The notes: generated from the sequence alone by a model not told the origin. 38,658 nucleotides of DNA from an uncultured Burkholderiaceae bacterium (GCA_937862905.1 CALMCL010000223.1:1-38658), one strand, 5' to 3'. Positions 7,628 through 16,571 are shown, counted from the first letter of the stretch. Numbers and translations are program-made.

Positions 7628-8983
7628 TTAAACCAACTCACCCCACAAATCATATTCATCGCTGGCATGGATCTTCACATCAACAAACTGCCCCACCTCC
7701 AACGGCGTTTCGGTGTAATCAATGTACACCACACCATCGATCTCTGGCGCATCTGCCATTGAACGGGCGATGGCCCCATCTTCATCCACCTCATCGATCA
7801 ACACAGTTTGCGTCGTGCCGACTTTTTTTGCCAAACGCGCCGTACTGATGCCTTGCTGTTTTTCCATGAATCGCGCTGTGCGCTCCTCGCGCACTTCGTC
7901 AGGCAACGCACCCTCGATTTGATTGGCCACCGCGCCATCCACAGGCGAATAAGCGAAACAACCGACGCGATCCAATTGTGCTTCATCCAAGAAATCCAAC
8001 AAATATTCAAACTCTTCTTCGGTCTCGCTCGGAAAGCCTGCAATAAACGTCGAACGAATTGTCAAATCAGGGCACGCATTGCGCCACGCATTGATGCGTT
8101 CAAGCACTTTTTCACCATTTGCAGGGCGTTTCATCGCCTTCAACACGCGCGGATGGGCATGTTGAAAAGGCACATCAAGGTAAGGCAACACGCGACCATG
8201 ACCATTGACCGCGGCTTGATTCATCAACTCAATCACATTGTCCACGTGCGGATACGGATACACATAATGCAAACGCACCCACGCACCCAACTGCGCCAAT
8301 TCACCGACCAACTCCTGCATGTGGGTTTTGACGGGACGACCGTTGATGAAACCCGTGCGGAACTTCACATCGACGCCATACGCGCTCGTATCCTGCGACA
8401 CCACAAGCAACTCTTTCACGCCTGATTGCACCAGTTTCTCAGCTTCTTTCAGCACCTCACCAATCGGACGCGACACCAAATCACCACGCAATGATGGAAT
8501 GATGCAAAATGTGCAACGGTGATTACAGCCTTCAGAAATTTTCAAATACGCGTAATGCTTCGGCGTCAATTTAATGCCCTGCGGTGGTAACAAATCAATG
8601 AACGGCTCGTGCGGGCGCGGCAAATGCAAATGCACCGCATCCAGCACCTCATTGCTCGCATGCGGCCCCGTCACTGCCAACACTTTAGGATGCATCGCGC
8701 GCACCATGTTCTCACCATTCGCATCCGTACGCGCACCCAAACAACCCGTCACCACAACCTTGCCATTCTCATGCAAAGCCTCGCCAATCGCATCCAGCGA
8801 CTCTTGCACCGCGCTATCGATGAAACCGCAGGTATTGACCACAACCAAATCCGCATCTTCATACGACGGCGAAATCGCGTAGCCTTCTGTGCGCAGTTTG
8901 GTCAAAATATCTTCGGAATCAACCAGCGCCTTCGGGCAACCGAGTGAAACGAAACCGATTTTAGGGGAATTTAAGTCAGTCAT
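7628..8983 (-). CDS. rimO: Ribosomal protein S12 methylthiotransferase RimO
   Basis: A 451-residue radical-SAM enzyme that adds a methylthio group to an Asp of ribosomal protein S12. Three parts are visible. The N-terminal UPF0004 domain starts [15 protein letters not shown] and carries two further cluster cysteines (VNTCGF, VTGCLG). The radical-SAM core has CNHRCTFC, the CxxxCxxC cluster motif. The C-terminal TRAM domain starts near residue 380. The frame runs back to 9079, but the conserved N terminus begins at the ATG at 8983, which has a GAGA-type ribosome site. [13 protein letters not shown] is the RimO rather than the MiaB signature. It is followed by a clear terminator. A six-base-stem hairpin lies in its leader at 9005-9021. 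Confidence 0.96.
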   Translation of the reverse strand: MTDLNSPKIGFVSLGCPKALVDSEDILTKLRTEGYAISPSYEDADLVVVNTCGFIDSAVQESLDAIGEALHENGKVVVTGCLGARTDANGENMVRAMHPKVLAVTGPHASNEVLDAVHLHLPRPHEPFIDLLPPQGIKLTPKHYAYLKISEGCNHRCTFCIIPSLRGDLVSRPIGEVLKEAEKLVQSGVKELLVVSQDTSAYGVDVKFRTGFINGRPVKTHMQELVGELAQLGAWVRLHYVYPYPHVDNVIELMNQAAVNGHGRVLPYLDVPFQHAHPRVLKAMKRPANGEKVLERINAWRNACPDLTIRSTFIAGFPSETEEEFEYLLDFLDEAQLDRVGCFAYSPVDGAVANQIEGALPDEVREERTARFMEKQQGISTARLAKKVGTTQTVLIDEVDEDGAIARSMADAPEIDGVVYIDYTETPLEVGQFVDVKIHASDEYDLWGELV

Positions 8984-9081
8984 GGCATTCTCTATGTGTG
9001 TTTTGCCCATAAAAAATGGGCTGCGCGATACAAACCGCACAAACCAACATTGTATAACAGCCCGCTGATTAAGGCTCACAA

Positions 9082-10497
9082 CTATTGTTGTGTTTTACTC
9101 AGTAACGCGTTTGAATCATTTGAAGAAAAAAATTCAAAATTAGATTTACTTAACAATGAACCGCAATTTCTGTTGAAGTCTTTAATCAATGTGACGATTT
9201 GATCGCTTGTTTCTTCAATCCATTCTTTGCGTTTGTCAGGGTTAATCAAATCCGTAAAATGTGAATCTTTCCTATCGATTGTTTTCATGTCAATCATGCG
9301 ATTGGGTATTTGGATGTTCCCGCCCAGCCACACAGAAGGCTTACCTGCGGGCTCTCCTCCGACCAAAACATTGACTATTTTATTTAAATTCACCAGTTCT
9401 TCATTTTCCCCATCAATTGCATACGCTCCACGAATCTCGTCTTTAGACATTGCAAATCCAAAATAAAGACGATGACCTAACTGAATATAAAAATGAATGC
9501 CGAACTCATTTTGAAAATCGCCCAAATGACATTCAAGCCCATAATGTCTGGTGGCATATCTCAAATCATAGTATTTTTTTACGAATTCTTTTTCAAAAAA
9601 CTCCGCAGAATTTTGTTTATTTTCTTCAAACGTGCTACCCACATAGTTAAAAGTAAAGCCCCTATTCTTCAATGACTCTTTCAGCTCTCGCCAAATCGCC
9701 ATTTGCGTATCCAACTGAATGCTTTCAAGGGTTCTACTGACTTCAACCGCTAACTTGAAATTATTGCCTTGTTCCAATAGTTTTTTAATGTCCATTTTAT
9801 GCTCCGCTGATAATGTTTGTCCCGTTAATCGTTCAACAAGCCGTTTGTACTGCACAATGGTTTCACGCAGGTGCGGCACATCAAATGCCTCTTTCGCACA
9901 CAGCTCAAGCCAGTTTTTGATGTCTGTTTCATAAGTAATGATGCCGTAATCTTTATTGGCCAGTCCACCACGCCCCCAATCGCTTACATCCTCACCATAT
10001 AGATTAAGGTAAACCACATAAACCTTGGCTTCATCGCCGACCCATGTTTTAGCAGCATCAAAGTACCTTTTCAACTGACGTTCTTGGTCCGAAGCATAAA
10101 TTTTATTTTCAATGACAACCGCACAATCATTACGGCGCAAAACAAGGTCAATTCGCCCATCAACATCCTCGCTATTTTCGTAGTAACAGCTAAAATTTGA
10201 ATCTGTGCTTATCGGCGAACGTTGCCAATCGTCTTCTTCCGTTCCGATTGCGTTATTGATGACCTGCTCGATAAACAACTTTTGAAACACATCACCTTTG
10301 CCATGGCTTCCTTTGGGGCTGAGCAGCTCAGCTAAAAATCGCGAGTGCAATGCCACTTCCTCCCCTGGCTTGCGCAGAATGGTGAATATATTGAAACCAT
10401 TGACCTGCGCTTTTTCCATTTCTTGCTGTGCCAAATGATAGATTGACAGCTTTTCAAATAAGTCTGTCATTGCTTTTAAGTCATCATTCATCGACAT
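9082..10497 (-). CDS. PD-(D/E)XK nuclease superfamily protein (PDDEXK_4-like)
   Basis: A 471-residue protein whose N-terminal third is a PD-(D/E)XK nuclease. [13 protein letters not shown] leads into GRIDLVL (Asp117), then VVIENK (Glu130 and Lys132), then QERQLKRY. This is the D-(x)n-E-x-K order of the superfamily, and the early layout matches the PDDEXK_4 group. The remaining 300 residues I cannot assign. The gene is visibly more AT-rich at its 3' end than its surroundings. It overlaps the gene before it: the AAGGAGGGAG ribosome site and the start lie inside the last codons of that gene, so the two are probably translationally coupled. Either the ATG at 10497 or the one at 10491 could be the start. 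It is the last gene of the candidate defence cassette, where it would be the DNA-cutting effector (inferred). Confidence 0.85.
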   Translation of the reverse strand: MSMNDDLKAMTDLFEKLSIYHLAQQEMEKAQVNGFNIFTILRKPGEEVALHSRFLAELLSPKGSHGKGDVFQKLFIEQVINNAIGTEEDDWQRSPISTDSNFSCYYENSEDVDGRIDLVLRRNDCAVVIENKIYASDQERQLKRYFDAAKTWVGDEAKVYVVYLNLYGEDVSDWGRGGLANKDYGIITYETDIKNWLELCAKEAFDVPHLRETIVQYKRLVERLTGQTLSAEHKMDIKKLLEQGNNFKLAVEVSRTLESIQLDTQMAIWRELKESLKNRGFTFNYVGSTFEENKQNSAEFFEKEFVKKYYDLRYATRHYGLECHLGDFQNEFGIHFYIQLGHRLYFGFAMSKDEIRGAYAIDGENEELVNLNKIVNVLVGGEPAGKPSVWLGGNIQIPNRMIDMKTIDRKDSHFTDLINPDKRKEWIEETSDQIVTLIKDFNRNCGSLLSKSNFEFFSSNDSNALLSKTQQ

Positions 10498-11407
10498 CTC
10501 CCTCCTTCATTAAGTTAAACATTTCATCATCAGACAACCAAACAAGGCGGATACCTTGCACATCAAAATAAATCACTCCATTTGCATCGAATCGGCTTTT
10601 TGATTCAACTGTTGCGTTATTTCTCGCCATGATACGCGCATCAATCAATGCATCAATACGCATTTGAACCGCATTCATGACTTGAACTTGACCGTCTGAC
10701 ATTGCGTTGTGCTGCCAAACCCAGCGGTAATTGATGGATGTCACTAGACAAGGATTGTTTTCCCTTTCAACCAAGCCATTGGCATCGGCATTGGTTTGAA
10801 AGATGACGTATCCATGAATGTCGTACGTCTCGCGTATTTGACTCAGACACTGCAATTCTATGCGCTCAAACATGCTCCAGTCGATCACTTTCGCTCTGTC
10901 CATCAGCAGTAATTGCGGTGCAATCTGTGCGAGTAACTGCGCTTCTTGTAAGGCCGTCATTCGATTATCGTCATGCGAAATACCCAATTGCTGAGCCACC
11001 CAAAGCAAGTCACAAGAATGATGCACAAACCGACGGCGTGCACGTTCTTGTATGGCATCACCAAAGAAAGCGTTGGTATTCAGCTTGGGCAGATTCAATT
11101 GTTTAAGCAGTCGTTCCAATGGCAGGCAGTCTATTAGTCCGCAATAGGTGTACAGCACCGCGTCATTTATCCGTGTTAAAAGCTCGGTGAGTTGCTGTTG
11201 AGATTGAGCGCGTTCGATGTGCGTCCATTGCTCAACGGCATGAGTATGTTTAATGGCACAGCAAAAACACCACCCAGTTGTCATGCCGTGTTTGACTTCA
11301 ACAACAGCAATTTCAAGGGTGGGTTGATTGCCTTCATCTGTTTCATTATTTTTTTGCAGTCGAATGCTCACATACAGTTCGGTCAACTCGTCTATCCAAC
11401 TCATCAT
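10484..11407 (-). CDS. Unrecognised protein between PP2C and nuclease
   Basis: About 307 residues; I do not recognise the family. The protein looks soluble, with no signal peptide or membrane segment. Visible features are a cysteine-rich GWCFCC near residue 50, a stretch YTYCGLID...LPLERLL followed by a basic patch RARRRF, then CDLLWVAQQLGI, and an acidic C terminus. The middle stretch faintly recalls RNase-H-like exonucleases of the YprB type, but the expected acidic residues are not convincingly there. A frame extension to 11443 exists, but AAGGA lies just before the paired ATGs at 11407 and 11404, so I start there. It follows the PP2C gene by 44 bp and overlaps the nuclease start by 14 bp, so it very probably acts with the nuclease, perhaps as a partner, specificity or control subunit (inference). 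Confidence 0.75.
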   Translation of the reverse strand: MMSWIDELTELYVSIRLQKNNETDEGNQPTLEIAVVEVKHGMTTGWCFCCAIKHTHAVEQWTHIERAQSQQQLTELLTRINDAVLYTYCGLIDCLPLERLLKQLNLPKLNTNAFFGDAIQERARRRFVHHSCDLLWVAQQLGISHDDNRMTALQEAQLLAQIAPQLLLMDRAKVIDWSMFERIELQCLSQIRETYDIHGYVIFQTNADANGLVERENNPCLVTSINYRWVWQHNAMSDGQVQVMNAVQMRIDALIDARIMARNNATVESKSRFDANGVIYFDVQGIRLVWLSDDEMFNLMKEGDVDE

Positions 11408-11451
11408 TTTCCTTTTTAGCTTTTGCTGTATTTTGAAATGCATTGATTTAA

Positions 11452-12210
11452 TTACGCCAAAGAGTTAAGTTGAGCCAGCACAATACTGAAATTATCAGGT
11501 GCCCCCATGTGCAAGATATGCTTGCGCCAATGCGCTACGCATTCTCTTGGTGAGTGCGCTGTAAAGCTTTGCTGCAAAAACTCGGCACTCAGCACATCGT
11601 GCACGCCATCGGAGCACAGCAAGATGCAGTCGCCGACAGCCAGCGTTTTTTCAGCTCGTGCAATGGCAAAATCAAATGCTTCTTCGTCCGCCACCAGACA
11701 ATGTGCTAAACCGCTGTAAATGTCGGCATAATCTTCGCCCGATTGCGCTTGACCTGAAGCGATGAATTCATTGAGCACGGTGTGGTCATGACTGAGCTGC
11801 TGCCAGTCGCCTTTGGTATTGATGTGATAGGCGCGGCTGTCGCCAACGTTGAGAATGGTACACAAATTGCTTTTGATGCTCGCCGCAACCAATGTGGTGG
11901 ATGAGCCGTAGGTATTGCCCCTCGCCATTTTTTTGCACATTTGTGAGTGAATTTGACGAAGCAAACGCGCGTCAAAAGAATGGCCGTGCTGAGTTGGAGC
12001 CAGCATGTCCATCCAATATCGACTGGCTAAATTGGGATACGGGCTGACGGAGACGCCATCAGCCACTGCAATTAACAATTCACTGGCGTGATGGACGTTA
12101 CATCTGACGGGATAATTGAGCGATTGGATTGTGCGCGTGCCATCAAACAAGGCATCTTGTTGCCCGCGCTGTTGTTTACCTCGATGCTGCGTTGTGGTGA
12201 CAGAGAACAT
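11452..12210 (-). CDS. PP2C-family Ser/Thr protein phosphatase
   Basis: About 252 residues covering a whole PP2C domain and nothing else. The metal-binding and core motifs appear in order: QQDALF near residue 18, VADGVS near 50, GSSTTLV near 100, NVGDSRAY near 120, LSHDHTV near 138, LLCSDGVHD near 196, and DNFSIV at the end. All expected Asp residues are present, so it should be active. The ATG at 12216 is abutted directly by AGAAGG, so the ATG at 12210 at normal spacing is the better start. No protein kinase is encoded nearby, which is odd for a PP2C that usually has a partner kinase. It lies 76 bp after the WYL regulator and 44 bp before the unknown gene. Its target inside this cassette is unknown. 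Confidence 0.9.
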   Translation of the reverse strand: MFSVTTTQHRGKQQRGQQDALFDGTRTIQSLNYPVRCNVHHASELLIAVADGVSVSPYPNLASRYWMDMLAPTQHGHSFDARLLRQIHSQMCKKMARGNTYGSSTTLVAASIKSNLCTILNVGDSRAYHINTKGDWQQLSHDHTVLNEFIASGQAQSGEDYADIYSGLAHCLVADEEAFDFAIARAEKTLAVGDCILLCSDGVHDVLSAEFLQQSFTAHSPRECVAHWRKHILHMGAPDNFSIVLAQLNSLA

Positions 12211-12253
12211 GGCCATCCTTCTAAGTGGTTCAAGCCATGATTAAAACAAATTT

Positions 12254-12272
12254 TGCGACATTTTGTGTCGCA
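12254..12272. promoter_or_regulatory. Inverted repeat, candidate operator of the cassette
   Basis: TGCGACA and TGTCGCA are perfect 7-bp arms around TTTTG. The site lies in the short gap between the WYL regulator and the PP2C gene, about 44 bp before the PP2C start. There is no T-run close enough for a good terminator. A binding site for the WYL regulator is the natural guess, but the regulator's specificity is unknown and a hairpin attenuator is possible. Confidence 0.5.
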
Positions 12273-12292
12273 CAGAAATAAACATGTGAAAA

Positions 12293-13261
12293 CTAAACGA
12301 CTCGCTTCTGTACACCCCAAACATCAGCACCAAAACTAAATAGCCACTTGTCTAAGCGCATGCTGTCAACAACAGTGGCTTGTATTTTGAGGTCATCACC
12401 ATCTGCTTGAACGGTTTGATCTTCGGACAAACGGCTTTCATATAAATGCTGCCCTGCGTGTTGTTTGATGATGAATTCAAGATGAATGCGAGTTCCACGG
12501 CCAAAACCAAAACCGCCTTGTGCGTCGTAACTGCGTAAATCAAAATCATCAGGTGGGGTAAACGTGCGGCCTGTGTCTTGTGCTGTTTGAATGCGGTTTA
12601 GCACAAGTTGGCGGTTTTGTGTTGCGCCTTCATGTCCTTCAAATCGCACGACCAAATACAGCCGACCATCGTCCTTTTGCGCCAAACCCAAAGGTTTGAC
12701 TTGCTTGGTTTTAATGTCGCCTTTTGCGTTGTTAAACGTCACTTTCAACCAATGGTTGTGATAAAGCGCGTCACTCACCGCTTTAAATACCCTCTCATCC
12801 ACCATCGGCACAAGCAATGGCTGCAAGGTATTAACAACCATGACTTTTTTCAGCCAATCGCTATTTGCTGTATCGCTTGAATGATGGCGTAGTCTGGATT
12901 GTGCATTTTCAAAAAAACCATGCATGTGGTTTTGTAAAGATGCAGGCAGCAAGGCACTCAAATGTCGCCTTGCCAGCTCCATGAATAAAGCTTCAGACTC
13001 ATTCATTTGCAATAAACTAAAACCACCAGCCTGATCTTTCCAACGAAAACCATATGGCTTTGAACTGTCATCACACTCAATATCAAAATGCTCACTCAAA
13101 GCAATCAAATATCGTTCAATGGTGCGTTTACTTCTTTCATAAGGCGTGCCATTGAGTTGTTGATACAATTCCTTACTGGTTATCTTTCGATGGCGAGGGA
13201 TTCGTTTAAGCAATTCTATGCCCAGCCTCAATGCGGCGATGTCATTTGCCCTTTTGACCAT
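12293..13261 (-). CDS. WYL-domain transcriptional regulator
   Basis: A 322-residue protein. An N-terminal winged helix-turn-helix spans about residues 1-75 (ITSKELYQQL, then SKRTIERYLIAL as the likely recognition helix). A WYL domain spans about 135-220 and holds GRLYLVVRF and RQLVLNRI. A C-terminal WCX-type extension follows. This layout matches the BrxR/CapW group, whose members repress phage-defence operons and are thought to sense a nucleic-acid or nucleotide ligand through WYL; YafY-type regulators share the architecture. The start has AGAAGGG seven bases upstream. It is the first gene of the four-gene minus-strand cassette and lies 42 bp after the EamA transporter. Regulation of the cassette by this protein is inferred from position. 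Confidence 0.9.
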   Translation of the reverse strand: MVKRANDIAALRLGIELLKRIPRHRKITSKELYQQLNGTPYERSKRTIERYLIALSEHFDIECDDSSKPYGFRWKDQAGGFSLLQMNESEALFMELARRHLSALLPASLQNHMHGFFENAQSRLRHHSSDTANSDWLKKVMVVNTLQPLLVPMVDERVFKAVSDALYHNHWLKVTFNNAKGDIKTKQVKPLGLAQKDDGRLYLVVRFEGHEGATQNRQLVLNRIQTAQDTGRTFTPPDDFDLRSYDAQGGFGFGRGTRIHLEFIIKQHAGQHLYESRLSEDQTVQADGDDLKIQATVVDSMRLDKWLFSFGADVWGVQKRVV

Positions 13262-13303
13262 CTTTCAACCCTTCTCATCATAAAAATCAATTCATTTATT
13301 TGC

Positions 13304-14239
13304 TTACTTTGCTTGAATAGATTTATTTTGCCCCGCCACTTTTCCCACCAAAAAAATCCCGACAATCACCAGTGCCGTACCCATCAATTGGGTCGTGGTG
13401 ATGGGCTCTCCGAGGAAGAAGTAGCCCATGCCGACCGTGGCAACGGGGCCGACCATGCCGACTTGTGAAACAATCGGCGAACCGAGCCGTGCAACAGCGA
13501 GCATGGTCAACACGACGGGCGCAACGGTGCACAGCAATGCGTTGAGCAATGAATAACCATAAACAACAACATTTTTGCTCAATAAACCATGCCAATCACG
13601 CAGCACAACATAATGCAGGAGGCACAGCACCGTTGAGACGGCCATTGCGTAAGCGACCAAGCGCGTTGCCCCCAAACGTTTAACCAGCTCCCCCGTCATC
13701 AATAAGTAGGTGGCGTACGACAACGCACTGCCGAATACCAACGCAGAGCCAAGCGCAATGTTTGAATCACCCACTTCCAGTTCATGCCAAAAGACCAAGA
13801 CAATCCCAGCGTAAGCCAAAATCATGGCAAGCCATTGTTTAACATCAATGTTTTTCTTTAAAAAGAATTTGGAAATAATCAACACCATGGAGGGCGTGAG
13901 GAACAAAATCAAACGTTCCAAGCCGACCGTGATGTACTGCAAGCCCAAAAAATCAAACAGGCTGGCAATGTAATAACCAAAAAAACCCACCACACACACC
14001 TGCACATAATCATTGCGCGTCATTTGGTACGGCTGTGAGCGACGTGCCCACAGGCCAATCATGATGAAAAAGGGTAAGGCGAAAATCATCCGCAGCGTCA
14101 ACACGTCCACGCCATCCGCACCTTCGCGGTACATGAGTTTTGCCAAAATGGCTTTGGTTGAAAAAAACAAGGCGCCTAAAATCGCCCACATGAGCGCGGT
14201 TTTTCGTTGATGGGTGGAATAGCTTGGGTTGGTGCTCAT
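13304..14239 (-). CDS. EamA/DMT-family transporter
   Basis: About 311 residues with ten predicted hydrophobic segments arranged as two EamA repeats. The first begins ALMWAILGALFFSTKAILAKL and the second ALGSALVFGSALSYATYLL. These are inner-membrane metabolite exporters or permeases of the drug/metabolite superfamily; the substrate cannot be read from sequence. I start at the ATG at 14239. The frame also has a GTG at 14248, and neither start has a strong ribosome site. The leader holds a hairpin (AACGCCCA and TGGGCGTT near 14258-14282). It is upstream of, and on the same strand as, the WYL regulator, but nothing else ties it to that cassette. Confidence 0.9.
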   Translation of the reverse strand: MSTNPSYSTHQRKTALMWAILGALFFSTKAILAKLMYREGADGVDVLTLRMIFALPFFIMIGLWARRSQPYQMTRNDYVQVCVVGFFGYYIASLFDFLGLQYITVGLERLILFLTPSMVLIISKFFLKKNIDVKQWLAMILAYAGIVLVFWHELEVGDSNIALGSALVFGSALSYATYLLMTGELVKRLGATRLVAYAMAVSTVLCLLHYVVLRDWHGLLSKNVVVYGYSLLNALLCTVAPVVLTMLAVARLGSPIVSQVGMVGPVATVGMGYFFLGEPITTTQLMGTALVIVGIFLVGKVAGQNKSIQAK

Positions 14240-14257
14240 AGGTGACACTTCATTGAA

Positions 14258-14282
14258 AAACGCCCATGGACGATGGGCGTTG
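14258..14282. promoter_or_regulatory. Leader hairpin before the EamA gene
   Basis: An inverted repeat of about eight bases (AACGCCCA, TGGGCGTT) lies about 20 bp before the EamA start. It could be a 5' leader structure or a small operator. No further evidence is visible. Confidence 0.35.
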
Positions 14283-14682
14283 GGCTGAGAGATTACTTTT
14301 TGGTTCGTCGGCTTTCATTATATCGCCATTCCATCAATCAAGCCGCACAGGCTCAATATTTGATCAAACGGTTTAATTGACTCGGCAATGACCATTCACA
14401 TGCAAAAGGCTTCTGTTGAAATCACTATTCATGGACTCCAACGGCGCTCACGCGCACCAATCATCTCACATCGTCATTCCCGCATGGCTTAGCTGAGGAG
14501 CAAGCGAAACGGCGCTTCGAGGAACAACGGATGGGTCGCCCGTAAGAAGCGAGCCGAGCCTCTTGACTGGATTCCCACCAACCCCATGCGGGCATGGCGG
14601 CACATTCGACTCAAGCGGCGCTTTTATGTTGAAATTATTTTGAAATTAACTTGCAGAGATGTGTAGAGAAGCCCCCACAATG
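14283..14682. other. Intergenic stretch with a degenerate repeat copy
   Basis: There is no gene here. The stretch contains the weaker copy of the MITE-like repeat at 14472-14600 and an AT-rich portion at 14290-14420 that probably holds the EamA promoter. Confidence 0.6.
14472..14600. repeat. MITE-like repeat, degenerate copy
   Basis: The element begins CGTCATTCCCGCATGG and ends with a near inverted copy (14 of 16 bases match). It carries CTGGATTCCCACCAACCCC near its right end, matching the other copy at 15745. The interior is unrelated to that copy. It has no coding capacity. Confidence 0.7.
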
Positions 14683-15564
14683 CTAACTTTCACGCCCCAA
14701 TATTTGCGCCAAGGTGTATGCAGCTTGCTCACTGATGCCCCGTTGCTCTGCCAGCGTTAAAGCTACGCGCCCAAGTTGTTGATATGTGTGCGCATAATCC
14801 GTGCGCCATGCACTCAATGCGGCCACTTGCTTCTTCACCACAAGCGCATCGCCACGGGCAATCGGCCCCGTCAATGCGGCTTGCGTGCCCATGCTGAAAA
14901 TATTGTGCACCGTATCGCTGACAATCGGCTGCAAAATTGCCATGGCTTGTTCACGCGCCACGCCTGCTTGCGCAAATGTTTGAATGCTCGTCTCCTGCAA
15001 CGCCACAAGGTAATTGCACGCCATCACACTGGCCGCGTGATACAGGGTTTTTGATTCAGATTTGATCGCAAAGCATTGCCCACCAATCGCAGCAAAAGCC
15101 GACTCTAAAACAGCCAATGCCGCCGCATCGCCTTCCGTACCGCAAAAAGTGCCTTCAAAACCCTGCGCCGCTGCCTCAGGGCTGGCGAAGCTCTTAATCG
15201 GATGAAGACTGGCGATTTGCGCACCACACGCTTGAGCAGATTGCAGCACCTCATGCGCAGTCAATGCACCGCTGCAATGAAAGACGATTGAACCTTGATT
15301 AAACGCGCCAACCTTGCTTAAATCAACGCAACACGTCTGTAATTGGTCATCAGGGCACGCCAACAACCACACATCCGCAGCAGGCAAACGTGAAAAGCTG
15401 TTCACATCATAAGCTTTGCCTGCGTCAATAAATGTGACCGCTGCTTGTGCACTGCCGATACTGCGATTACAAACTGCGCCGATTTGAAACACAGCGCGCG
15501 CATGCCAAAGCCGCGCCAAGGTTTGCCCCACGCGTCCAGCGCCGATGATGTTGAGTGTTTGCAT
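14683..15564 (-). CDS. DUF2520 / Rossmann-like NAD(P)-binding protein
   Basis: A 293-residue protein made of an N-terminal Rossmann domain (NIIGAGRVGQTLARLW at the start, the GxGxxG dinucleotide motif) and a C-terminal helical DUF2520 domain (from about residue 150). HCSGALTAHEVL and ASLHPIKSFA are hallmarks of the family. It resembles 6-phosphogluconate and ketopantoate reductases in layout, but the reaction is not known. The start ATG has only a weak AAGAG ribosome site ten bases upstream. It is alone between two copies of a dispersed repeat, so it is probably monocistronic. Confidence 0.88.
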   Translation of the reverse strand: MQTLNIIGAGRVGQTLARLWHARAVFQIGAVCNRSIGSAQAAVTFIDAGKAYDVNSFSRLPAADVWLLACPDDQLQTCCVDLSKVGAFNQGSIVFHCSGALTAHEVLQSAQACGAQIASLHPIKSFASPEAAAQGFEGTFCGTEGDAAALAVLESAFAAIGGQCFAIKSESKTLYHAASVMACNYLVALQETSIQTFAQAGVAREQAMAILQPIVSDTVHNIFSMGTQAALTGPIARGDALVVKKQVAALSAWRTDYAHTYQQLGRVALTLAEQRGISEQAAYTLAQILGRES

Positions 15565-15647
15565 AAATGATGACTCTTGAAAATTTTACTTGTGGGAGCC
15601 TCTAAAAATTGATTTTTGAATAGGCAGTAGCGACTTTACAACCCGCT

Positions 15648-15779
15648 CCGTCATTCCCGCATGGGGTTTGGCGGGAATCCAGTGGGGCGCAACGCGCACC
15701 TTAAGCCTTTGATTAAAAAGCTAAAGCAAACGCTTCGCGTTTGGCTGGATTCCCGCCAACCCCCATGCGGGAATGACGG
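15648..15779. repeat. MITE-like repeat with 35-bp terminal inverted repeats
   Basis: A 132-bp element whose two 35-bp ends are inverted repeats with one mismatch (CCGTCATTCCCGCATGGGG... and its complement). The interior holds a short hairpin (AAACGC/GCGTTT). It has no coding capacity. It occupies most of the gap between the DUF2520 gene and murU. The other copy in the window starts at 14472. Confidence 0.85.
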
Positions 15780-15853
15780 TACGGGTTATTTTAGCGAATG
15801 GTTTAGGCTGAAATCCATTTTTAGAGGTCACCTTGTCAAAACGAAAGATGCAT

Positions 15854-16561
15854 TCAAGCAAAACTTAGATTGAGCGCTTCCAACTGCGCCGCAGTCCCCA
15901 CATTCTCCCAAACCCCACAAAAATACTCACCACTGGCAACGCCGTCGGCGATGGACTGGCGGTAGTACGGACTCATCGGAATTTTTTCACCAACAGGCAG
16001 TTGGTCAAACTGGCGCATGTCGTACAAGCCAATGTTGCCAAACGTCAGGGTTTGGCCTTGTTCGGCCTCCAATCCAAACAACCGTCCGCCATTCAATACA
16101 AAATCGCCTTTGGCATGAAAAGCGGGATTGTCGACCATGACGAGGTGCATGTGCGGTTGCTCGGCTCGGGCAAGTTCAGCGGCTTTGGCGTGCAGGCTGG
16201 CGTAGTTGTAATCGGTGTAAATGTCACCGCTGACGGCGAGAAATATGGGGCTGTCGCTGTGCGCTTTAAGCTGCGGCATGGCTTTGGCAATGCCGCCTGC
16301 GGTTTCAAGTGCGTTGCCTTCGGCGGAGTAATGCAAGCGCACACCAAACTGCGAACCGTCACCCAACGCAGCGGGGATTTGTTCGCCGAGCCATGCATGG
16401 TTGATGATGATGTCGGCGATGCCTGCTTTGGCGATGGCTTCAATTTGCCAGACGATCAACGGTTTGCCCGCGACTTCGAGCAATGGTTTGGGTTTGACAT
16501 CGGTCAACGGACGCATCCGTTCGCCGCGCCCTGCGGCAAAAATCATGGCGACTTGAATCAT
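15854..16561 (-). CDS. murU: N-acetylmuramate alpha-1-phosphate uridylyltransferase MurU
   Basis: A 235-residue sugar-1-phosphate nucleotidyltransferase. It carries the signature AAGRGERMRPLTDVKPKPLL at residues 9-28 and the metal-site motif VSGDIYTDY. MurU makes UDP-MurNAc from MurNAc 1-phosphate in the anhydro-MurNAc recycling route that bypasses MurA and gives intrinsic fosfomycin tolerance. The assignment rests on size, the absence of a C-terminal acyltransferase domain, and its place 10 bp after amgK, the same pair and order as in Pseudomonas. AAAGGT precedes the ATG by five bases. It is the second gene of a two-gene operon. Confidence 0.92.
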   Translation of the reverse strand: MIQVAMIFAAGRGERMRPLTDVKPKPLLEVAGKPLIVWQIEAIAKAGIADIIINHAWLGEQIPAALGDGSQFGVRLHYSAEGNALETAGGIAKAMPQLKAHSDSPIFLAVSGDIYTDYNYASLHAKAAELARAEQPHMHLVMVDNPAFHAKGDFVLNGGRLFGLEAEQGQTLTFGNIGLYDMRQFDQLPVGEKIPMSPYYRQSIADGVASGEYFCGVWENVGTAAQLEALNLSFA

Positions 16562-16571
16562 TTTTTACCTT

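Noticed and set aside
7808..8425. 205-codon plus-strand frame opposite rimO
   Set aside because: It is the antisense shadow of a clear rimO gene; its composition (rich in R, H, I, Q) is typical of antisense frames.
9005..9021. Short hairpin GCCCAT-N5-ATGGGC in the rimO leader
   Set aside because: The stem has only six pairs and no T-run at the right place for the nuclease or rimO; too weak to call a terminator.
14472..15779. CRISPR array or composite transposon formed by the two repeats
   Set aside because: Only two copies are present, their interiors differ, and no transposase or cas gene is present; a MITE-like family is the simpler reading.
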